DNA of 6,800 bases from an uncultured Eubacteriales bacterium. GTDB taxonomy: Bacteria > Bacillota > Clostridia > Lachnospirales > Anaerotignaceae. The notes beneath the pieces were generated by a model. It had not been told where the DNA came from. It made no database searches and worked only from the letters and a program-made list of their open reading frames with translations. Shown here piece by piece: positions 1-6,700 of this stretch (the stretch's first letter is position 1; each line of letters opens with the position of its first letter). Made by a program: the position numbers and the translations under genes. The DNA lies in assembly GCA_934552695.1 (NCBI GenBank), contig CAKTER010000087.1:1-6800 (forward strand). The letters are read 5' to 3'.

Positions 1-362
1 CCTTTGGCAAGCACAAGCTCATCCCGACTCTTAGCCCCAACAAAACCGTAGAGGGCGCCGTGGGCGGCGTGGCTACGGCTACGCTGATTGCGGTGATTTA
101 TGGGATTGCCGGCAGCATGATTTATTTTGGGGGGCAGGCGGCCTTTAACGTGCCCCTGCTGTGTGGGCTGATGGGCTTTGCCGGGTCATTTTTGGCCCAG
201 CTGGGGGACTTGGCGGCCTCGGCCTTTAAGCGCTACACGGGGATTAAGGACTATGGCAAGCTGATTCCCGGCCACGGCGGAGCGCTGGACCGGTTCGACA
301 GTGTGTTGCTGACGGCTCCGGCGGTGTATTACCTCATGGTGTTGATGACCAAGCTGGGCTAA
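1..362 (+). CDS. cdsA: Phosphatidate cytidylyltransferase (CDP-diacylglycerol synthase), 3' end only
   Basis: CdsA makes CDP-diacylglycerol from phosphatidic acid and CTP in the cytoplasmic membrane, the branch point for anionic and zwitterionic phospholipids. The frame is open from position 3 to the TAA at 360-362, giving about 119 C-terminal residues of a protein usually near 260-280 residues long; the start lies outside the window. The fragment opens with the family's SPNKTVEG motif (about positions 33-56). It then has hydrophobic segments, the AQLGDLAASAFKR stretch, and the diagnostic KDYGKLIPGHGG and LDRFDS motifs (about 246-302), where the conserved Asp residues lie. It ends in a last hydrophobic segment (TAPAVYYLMVLM). 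A GTG at 60 is an internal codon, because the family match continues upstream of it. The stop codon overlaps the dxr ribosome binding site. Identification is secure; only the missing N-terminus is unknown. Confidence 0.96.
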   Translation, partial: FGKHKLIPTLSPNKTVEGAVGGVATATLIAVIYGIAGSMIYFGGQAAFNVPLLCGLMGFAGSFLAQLGDLAASAFKRYTGIKDYGKLIPGHGGALDRFDSVLLTAPAVYYLMVLMTKLG

Positions 363-365
363 GGA
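361..365 (+). promoter_or_regulatory. Shine-Dalgarno site of dxr, overlapping the cdsA stop
   Basis: AAGGA lies 10 bases before the dxr ATG at 376, and its two A residues are the last two bases of the cdsA TAA stop. No better site or upstream start codon exists in the 13-base gap, so this fixes the dxr start. The overlap suggests that ribosomes ending cdsA can reinitiate on dxr (inference). Confidence 0.7.
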
Positions 366-375
366 CGGTGGCTAT

Positions 376-1533
376 ATGACGAAAAATTTGGTAATCTTGG
401 GGTCCACCGGCTCCATTGGCACCCAAGCGCTGGAGGTTGTGGATGCGCTGGGGTCCATCCGGGTGGTGGGCTTGGCTGCCGGCCGCAGCATTGACCGGCT
501 GGAACAGCAAATTCGAAAATACCGGCCCCAGGCCGTAGCTGTAACCGACCTCCCGGCGGCGGAAGAGCTAAAGCGTCGTTTGTCGGGCGAAAGCGTTCGG
601 ATTTTTTCGGGCCCCGGCGCACTGGAAGCCTTGGCCCGGTGGGAGGAAGCCGACACCGTGCTGGTTGCGGTGGCCGGAAAAGTGGGGCTGGCCCCTACGC
701 TGGCGGCCATCCGGGCAGGAAAAACCATTGCGCTGGCCAATAAGGAGACGCTGGTCTCCGGCGGGGAGCTGGTAACGTCCCTGGTCAAACAGTATGGGGT
801 CAAGCTGCTGCCGGTGGATAGCGAGCATTCGGCCATTTTTCAGTCGTTGCAGGGGAACGAGGGCAACCCGGTAGAGCGCATTTTGCTGACGGCCTCCGGC
901 GGGCCCTTCCGGGGGAAAACACGCTCCGCTTTGGAAAATGTCACTGCTCAGGAGGCGTTGAAGCACCCCAACTGGAGCATGGGGCCCAAGGTGACCATCG
1001 ATTCCTCCACCCTGATGAACAAGGGGCTGGAAGTGATGGAGGCCCGGTGGCTATTTGATGTACCGCCGGAGAAGATCCAGGTGCTTATCCATCCCCAAAG
1101 CATCGTCCATTCCGGGGTGGAATATGCCGATGGAGCGGTGATGGCCCAGCTGGGCTGCCCGGATATGCGGTTGCCCATCCAATACGCCCTGACCTGGCCC
1201 CGGCGGCTGCCCAATTCGTTCCCCCGGCTCAATTTGTTTGAGGTGGGGACACTGACCTTTGAAGAGCCCGACCGGGAAACCTTCCCCTGCTTGGAGCTGG
1301 CCTATCAGGCGCTGCGGCTGGGGGGGACGGCGCCGGCGGTGCTAAACGCCGCTAACGAGGCGGCTGTGGGATATTTTTTACAGAATCAGCTGCGGTATTT
1401 GGACATCCCCCGGCTCATTGCCGACGCATTGGCGGCATATACTAATACGCCGGCGGGTTCGCTGGAAAGCCTGCTCCGGGCGGACGCCTGGGGGACTGCC
1501 TTTGCGGCGGACTGGCTGCGGCAAAATCACTAA
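376..1533 (+). CDS. dxr: 1-deoxy-D-xylulose-5-phosphate reductoisomerase (DXR/IspC)
   Basis: DXR is the second enzyme of the MEP isoprenoid pathway: it rearranges and reduces 1-deoxy-D-xylulose 5-phosphate to 2-C-methyl-D-erythritol 4-phosphate, using NADPH and a divalent metal in the cytosol. The 385-residue length is normal. Visible in order are the N-terminal dinucleotide-binding loop GSTGSIG (residues 9-15), ANKET (121-125), and the metal and substrate site VDSEH, with Asp148 and Glu150. Then come SGGPFRG, the flexible-loop segment HPNWSMG (197-203, with the conserved Trp200), and STLMNKGLEVMEA with the third metal ligand Glu219. By family alignment these three acidic residues correspond to Asp150, Glu152 and Glu231 of the E. 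coli enzyme. HPQSIVHS and the helical C-terminal domain (LNAANEAAV) follow. It sits 13 bases after cdsA and 27 bases before rseP. No frameshift or missing catalytic residue is seen. Confidence 0.98.
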   Translation: MTKNLVILGSTGSIGTQALEVVDALGSIRVVGLAAGRSIDRLEQQIRKYRPQAVAVTDLPAAEELKRRLSGESVRIFSGPGALEALARWEEADTVLVAVAGKVGLAPTLAAIRAGKTIALANKETLVSGGELVTSLVKQYGVKLLPVDSEHSAIFQSLQGNEGNPVERILLTASGGPFRGKTRSALENVTAQEALKHPNWSMGPKVTIDSSTLMNKGLEVMEARWLFDVPPEKIQVLIHPQSIVHSGVEYADGAVMAQLGCPDMRLPIQYALTWPRRLPNSFPRLNLFEVGTLTFEEPDRETFPCLELAYQALRLGGTAPAVLNAANEAAVGYFLQNQLRYLDIPRLIADALAAYTNTPAGSLESLLRADAWGTAFAADWLRQNH

Positions 1534-1546
1534 GCAAAGCGATTAC

Positions 1547-1551
1547 AGGAG
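1547..1551 (+). promoter_or_regulatory. Shine-Dalgarno site of rseP
   Basis: AGGAG lies 9 bases before the ATG at 1561, inside the 27-base dxr-rseP gap. This is the widest gap in the window, yet it is too short to hold a convincing promoter, and no hairpin with a T-run is present. The site supports ATG 1561 over any later in-frame start; a later start would cut into the first membrane helix that carries the HELGH motif. Confidence 0.75.
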
Positions 1552-1560
1552 ATACCTTCC

Positions 1561-2631
1561 ATGACCATTTTGATTGCTGTTTTGGTATTTGGCCTACTGG
1601 TGCTCATCCATGAGCTGGGCCACTTTCTGGTTGCAAAAAAAACGGGGGTTTTGGTGGAAGAATTTTCGATTGGTATGGGCCCGGCGTTGTTCTCCTATCG
1701 CCGGGGCGAAACAAAATATTCCCTGCGGTGCCTGCCCTTTGGCGGGTATTGCGCCATGATGAGCGAGAAAAAGCCGGAGCTGCCGGGGCGTTCCTTTTCA
1801 GAAAAAAACGTGCTCCAGCGGATGGCCATTATGGTGGCGGGGCCGGGGATGAACCTGGTGCTGGCCTTTGTGATTCTGTTGGGGCTGCTGGGGGCCTCCG
1901 GGTTTTATCTGCCCCGGGTGAATCGCCTGCTGGACGGCTACTCGGCGCAGAAGGCCGGGATGGAGGTGGGGGATACCATCCTATCGGTAGACGGCCAGCG
2001 GGTCGGCATTTACGAGGACTTGAATCTGATTTTGGATACCTATTCCGGGCAGGGCAGCCTGCCGGTGGTGGTTCGGCGGGGAAGCGAAACCGTCACACTG
2101 GAAATCACGCCTCAAAAAACCGAGGATGGCAGCCGGTATATTCTGGGGTTTTCGCCGGTGGGGAAGTCCGGGGTTTTTGGTAAGGCCATCGAAGGGCTGG
2201 AACGGGCCACCCTGGGGGAGACTCTGCGGGTGTCTGTCGAAAACCTGGTGTATCAAATCCGTTCCACAGCCTTGGGACTGATCCGGGTGTTTACCTTCCG
2301 GGCTTCGGCCGATGAAGTGGCCGGGCCGGTGGGCATTGTCGAAATCATTGGGGATAGCTACGAAGCCGGGCTTCAGTATAGTCCGGCGGCGGCGCTGATG
2401 AACGTGCTGTATTTAATGGCGCTGCTGTCCGATAACCTAGCGCTGGTAAACCTCATCCCCCTCCCCGGTCTGGACGGTGGGCACCTGTTTTTCCTTCTGA
2501 TTGAAGCCCTGCGCCGCAAGCCCATCCCGCCGGAGCGGGAGAGCCTCATTCATTTGATTGGGCTGGGGCTGGTGATGGCGCTGATGGCAGTCTTTTTATT
2601 CCACGATGTGATGCGGCTGTTGGGCCGGTAG
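1561..2631 (+). CDS. rseP: Site-2 family intramembrane zinc metalloprotease RseP/RasP
   Basis: This is a membrane-embedded zinc protease that cleaves transmembrane segments of already clipped substrates. In Bacillus (RasP) and E. coli (RseP) these include anti-sigma factors and leftover signal peptides; the substrates here are unknown. The first membrane helix carries the zinc motif HELGH at residues 17-21. A second hydrophobic segment spans about 88-118, followed by one PDZ domain at about 118-190 (motif AGMEVGDTILSVDG). The core helix region ends in NLIPLPGLDGGH, which supplies the third zinc ligand Asp305. A last membrane helix lies at about 329-350. The 356 residues and single PDZ domain fit the Gram-positive form rather than the two-PDZ proteobacterial form. 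Asp291, in LLSDNLALVN, is unusual: this place is normally a small hydrophobic residue. The TAG stop forms part of the ispG ribosome binding site. The position between dxr and ispG/polC is conserved in Clostridia. Confidence 0.96.
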   Translation: MTILIAVLVFGLLVLIHELGHFLVAKKTGVLVEEFSIGMGPALFSYRRGETKYSLRCLPFGGYCAMMSEKKPELPGRSFSEKNVLQRMAIMVAGPGMNLVLAFVILLGLLGASGFYLPRVNRLLDGYSAQKAGMEVGDTILSVDGQRVGIYEDLNLILDTYSGQGSLPVVVRRGSETVTLEITPQKTEDGSRYILGFSPVGKSGVFGKAIEGLERATLGETLRVSVENLVYQIRSTALGLIRVFTFRASADEVAGPVGIVEIIGDSYEAGLQYSPAAALMNVLYLMALLSDNLALVNLIPLPGLDGGHLFFLLIEALRRKPIPPERESLIHLIGLGLVMALMAVFLFHDVMRLLGR

Positions 2632-2635
2632 GAGG
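2630..2635 (+). promoter_or_regulatory. Shine-Dalgarno site of ispG, containing the rseP stop
   Basis: A perfect AGGAGG lies 8 bases before the ispG ATG at 2644, and its first two bases are the last two of the rseP TAG stop codon. It is the strongest ribosome binding site in the window. The arrangement suggests coupled translation of rseP and ispG (inference). Confidence 0.85.
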
Positions 2636-2643
2636 CGTTTGTC

Positions 2644-3693
2644 ATGCGAAAAAAAACACGGGAAGTTCGGATTGGTGACCGGGTGATTGGCGGGGAGGCC
2701 CCCATTTTGGTGCAGTCCATGTGCAACACCGATACCCGGGATGCGGCAGCCACCATCCGGCAGATTTTGGCGCTGGAGGAGGCCGGCTGCGAGATCATCC
2801 GGGTGGCAGTGCCGGATGAGGCGGCGGCGGAAGCCCTCCCGGCCATTCGCAAGGGGATTCATATTCCCTTGGTGGCCGATATTCACTTTGACTACCGGCT
2901 GGCGCTGGCGGCGCTGGCAGCCGGAGTAGACAAAATCCGTATCAATCCCGGGAACATTGGGGACGCCGGCCGGGTGCGGCAGGTGGTCGAGGAGGCCAAG
3001 GCCCGGGGGGTAGCCATCCGGGTAGGGGTCAACAGCGGTTCTCTGGAAAAGGATATTTTAGCCAAGTATGGCGGGCCCACCCCGGAGGGACTGGTCGAAA
3101 GCGCCTTGCGCCATGTGGAAATCTTGGAGCATTGCGGATTTTATGATACCGTCATTTCGTTAAAGGGCTCGGACGTCCCCCTGACCATAGCCGCCTACGA
3201 GGAAATGTCCCGGCAGGTGGCGTATCCTCTCCATGTGGGAGTGACCGAGGCGGGGACGGTATGGGCCGGTACCATTAAGTCGGCCGCCGGGATAGGGGCT
3301 ATCTTGGCCCGGGGCCTGGGCGATACCATCCGGGTGTCGCTGACCGGCGACCCGGTGGAGGAGGTCCGAGTAGGACGTGAGATTCTAAAAGCCATGGGCT
3401 TACGGCGATTTGGCCCCACCCTGGTTTCCTGTCCCACCTGCGGCCGCACCCAGATTGATTTGATTGGGATTGCCCGGCAGGTGGAGGAGCGTTGTCAAAG
3501 CCTGGATAAGGATATTAAGGTGGCAGTTATGGGCTGCGTGGTCAACGGCCCCGGGGAGGCCCGGGAAGCCGACGTGGGCATTGCCGGGGGCCGGGGCGTG
3601 GGCATGGTATTCCGGAAAGGCGAAGTGATTCGTACAGTGCCCGAGGCGGACTTGGTGGATGCGCTGTTTGAAGAAATCGAGCGGATGAAATAA
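2644..3693 (+). CDS. ispG: 4-hydroxy-3-methylbut-2-en-1-yl diphosphate synthase (IspG/GcpE)
   Basis: IspG is a [4Fe-4S] enzyme that converts 2-C-methyl-D-erythritol 2,4-cyclodiphosphate to HMBPP, the next-to-last step of the MEP pathway. It draws electrons from flavodoxin or ferredoxin in the cytosol. The 349 residues match the two-domain bacterial form. The N-terminal TIM-barrel part shows the family segments [23 protein letters not shown] and DKIRINPGN. The C-terminal cluster domain holds the iron ligands: Cys263 and Cys266 in SCPTCGRT, Cys298 in [11 protein letters not shown], and Glu305. The spacing between these four (3, 32, 7) is the same as Cys270, Cys273, Cys305 and Glu312 of the E. 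coli enzyme. It lies 12 bases after rseP and 12 before polC, and shares its pathway with dxr two genes upstream. All expected cluster ligands are present, so the enzyme looks functional. Confidence 0.98.
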   Translation: MRKKTREVRIGDRVIGGEAPILVQSMCNTDTRDAAATIRQILALEEAGCEIIRVAVPDEAAAEALPAIRKGIHIPLVADIHFDYRLALAALAAGVDKIRINPGNIGDAGRVRQVVEEAKARGVAIRVGVNSGSLEKDILAKYGGPTPEGLVESALRHVEILEHCGFYDTVISLKGSDVPLTIAAYEEMSRQVAYPLHVGVTEAGTVWAGTIKSAAGIGAILARGLGDTIRVSLTGDPVEEVRVGREILKAMGLRRFGPTLVSCPTCGRTQIDLIGIARQVEERCQSLDKDIKVAVMGCVVNGPGEAREADVGIAGGRGVGMVFRKGEVIRTVPEADLVDALFEEIERMK

Positions 3694-3695
3694 GC

Positions 3696-3701
3696 GGGGA
3701 G
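3696..3701 (+). promoter_or_regulatory. Shine-Dalgarno site of polC, short spacing
   Basis: GGGGAG lies in the 12-base ispG-polC gap, only 4 bases before the ATG at 3706. This is closer than the usual 5-9 bases and may limit initiation on polC compared with the upstream genes (inference). No other ATG, GTG or TTG with a better site is evident nearby, and the N-terminal PolC residues match the family from this start. Confidence 0.6.
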
Positions 3702-3705
3702 CAGT

Positions 3706-6700
3706 ATGACCTTAAAACCGTTTTTGGAAGTGTTTGAAAACCTGTCGTTGTCCCCGGATGTGAAGCGGGGCTTTACCGCTGCGTCGGTAGCCGGGTTACA
3801 GGTACAAAAGCAAAGCCAATCGTTAAAAGTAAATATCAAGGCGCCGGAAGTGATTCCAGCGCCTGTTTGCGATTCTCTCTGCCACGACCTGCTGCGGCAG
3901 TTGCCCGGCATCCGGCAGGTGGATTTGGAGATGCGTTATGCGCTGAAGGATTCCTCTCCCGAAGCGGCAGTCGGGGCGCTGTGGGACAACCTCATCCATA
4001 CGTTTCGAAAAGAAAGCCCTATTTGCAACCGAATTTTATCCGACGCCCGGTGGGAAATCCAGGAGGGGCGCTTGGTTATTTTCGTGAAGGACAGCATGGC
4101 CTACTATTTGCAAAAAAAAGGGCTGCCCGCCAAAATACAGGAACGGCTGCGGCAGGAGACCGGGCTGCACATCCCCGTCCTGGTGCGGGACATCCCCAAA
4201 ACCGAGGAGGAAAAACAGGCCGAGGCCCGGAAAAAAGCGGAACGGGACGCTTTTCTCATGCTCCATTATCAAGCGGCCCAGCCGGAACGGTTGGCCGCTC
4301 CGGCTACTCCCATGGAAAGCGGCAGCGGCGACCTGCCCTGGGACAGTGCCCCGGCGGCAGAAAATGCCCCCGCTTCGGAGGCTTTAGCCCCGGAACCGGT
4401 AGACGAAAGCGGGAAGGAGGCCGAGCCCACCCCGGCCCCGACTTTGTTCGGCAAGCCCGTTTCCGCCCAGGTACAGCCCATTGCGACCGCCAAGCATGAG
4501 GGCGAGACCGTTACGGTAGAGGGCCGGGTGTTTGGGCTGGAAACCAACGAGTACGAAAAAAAGGGCAAAAAGAAGGTTCGTATCTCTTGGGATATGACCG
4601 ACGAAACCGATTCCATCAGCGTCAAGCTGTTTACCACCCAAGCCCAGTTTGAAAAATCCCTCCGGGACAAGCTGAAAGAGGGGATGTACCTACGGGTACA
4701 GGGGACATTGGAACGGGACAAATACGCCAACGAGCTGTCCATTTGGGGGAAGGCGCTGGCCTTGGGCCAGCCGCCGGAAATCCGTAGGGACGACTACGAG
4801 GGCGAAAAGCGGGTAGAGCTCCACCTCCACACCCAAATGAGCAGCATGGATGGGGTCACCCCCATGAAGGAATATGTGAAGCGAGCCATCAAATGGGGTC
4901 ACAAGGCCATTGCCGTCACCGACCACGGGGTGGTGCAGGCCTTCCCCGAGGCCATGCATGCCGCTGAAAAGGCCGACATTAAAATCATCTACGGGATGGA
5001 AGCCTACCTCATCGACGATTTGGGGTCGGCCGTGCAAAATCCCAAGGGCCAAACCCTGGACGACCGGTATTGTGTGTTTGATTTAGAAACCACGGGCCTT
5101 AGCTGGAAAAACGATGCCATTACCGAGCTGGGGGCGGTAATGGTGGAAAACGGCAAGGTGGTAGACCGGTTCCAGACCTTTGTAAACCCCGGCCGGCCCA
5201 TTCCCGCCGAGATTACGGCCCTGACCCGGATTACCGACGAAATGGTGGCCGATGCTCCCTCCATCGAGGAAGTGCTGCCTCGGTTTTTGGAGTTTGCCAA
5301 GGACAGCGTGCTGGTGGCCCACAATGCCGACTTTGATACTAGCTTTATCCGCATTGCGGCGCAGCGGCAGGGCCTGCCGGAGCTGACCCATACCGTGCTG
5401 GACACGCTGGAGCTTTCCCGGGCGCTTTTGACCGACATGAGCAAACACAAGCTGGATATGGTGGCCAAGGCCCTAAACATCCCCTTTAGCGGGCACCACC
5501 GGGCGGTGAACGACGCCGAGGTGACGGCCAAGATTTTGATGGAGTTTTTAAACCGGCTGGCCGAAAAAGGCGCCTACACCCTGGAGCAGGTGAACGCCGC
5601 CACCAGCCGGGTGAAGGATTCCGGCCGGTTAAAGCATTATCATGCGGTGATTTTGGCGCAGAATGCTACGGGATTGCGGAATTTGTACGATTTGGTGTCT
5701 ATCAGCCATTTGGAGCATTTTAAGCGGCGGCCCCGTATCCCCAAAAGCCTGTTTATAAAACATCGGGAGGGCCTGCTTTTGGGCAGCGCCTGCGAGGCCG
5801 GGGAGCTGTACCGGGCCATTTTGGACAACAAGCCCAACAGCGTGCTGCGGGCCCTGGCCAACTTTTACGATTATTTGGAAATTCAGCCCCTGGGAAACAA
5901 CGAGTTTATGCTCCGCAGCGACCGGGTACCCAATATCAATTCCTTTGACGACATCATCGCCTGCAACAAAAAGATTATCGAGCTGGGGGAGGAGCTGGGG
6001 AAGCCGGTGGTAGCTACCTGCGACGCCCATTTCCTTGACCCGAAAGACGCTGTGTATCGGAAGATTATCATGGCCTACGAGGGCTTTTCCGACGCCGACA
6101 AGCAGGCGCCCCTGTACTATCGTACCACCCAGGAAATGCTGGACGAGTTCCGCTACCTGAGCCCGGAAAAGGCCCGGGAGGTGGTTATTGAAAACCCCAA
6201 CAAAATTGCCGACAGCATTGAAAAGATTCGGCCCATCCCCACGGAAAAGTGCCCGCCTGTGATTGAAGGCTCCGATCAGGAGCTGCGGCAAATTACCACG
6301 GACTGCGCCCACCGGATGTATGGCGATCCCCTGCCGGAGATTGTAGAAAAACGCCTGAACCGGGAGCTGGATTCCATCATCGAAAACGGCTACGCCGTGC
6401 TGTACATCATTGCGCAAAAGCTGGTGAAAAACTCGGTGGACCACGGGTATGTGGTAGGCTCCCGGGGGTCGGTAGGCTCCTCCTTTGTGGCCACCATGTC
6501 GGGGATTACCGAGGTAAACCCCTTGGCGGCCCATTACCTGTGCCCCCACTGCCAATATTCCGACTTCGACTCCGCCATCCCTAAGGAAACCAACGACCGG
6601 GGCGGCTCCGGCTGCGATATGCCCGACGCCCTGTGCCCTCGGTGCGGCACCCCCATGCGAAAGGAGGGCCACGGCATCCCCTTTGAAACGTTTTTGGGAT

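Noticed and set aside
372..836. Open frame of 154 codons on the - strand opposite dxr
   Set aside because: Ser/Ala-rich shadow translation with no family resemblance; dxr on the + strand is complete and motif-perfect.
1534..1560. Possible promoter or terminator in the dxr-rseP gap
   Set aside because: The 27 bases hold a Shine-Dalgarno site but no hairpin plus T-run, and no convincing -35/-10 pair.
1728..2183. Overlapping + strand open frame of 151 codons inside rseP
   Set aside because: It is a Gly/Ala/Arg-rich out-of-frame reading that covers the conserved RseP PDZ region, with no recognisable domain.
3867..4499. Overlapping + strand open frame of 210 codons inside polC
   Set aside because: Its Gly/Arg/Pro-rich translation is typical of an out-of-frame reading of GC-rich DNA. 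It lies wholly inside the well-supported PolC N-terminal frame and has no sign of an independent gene.
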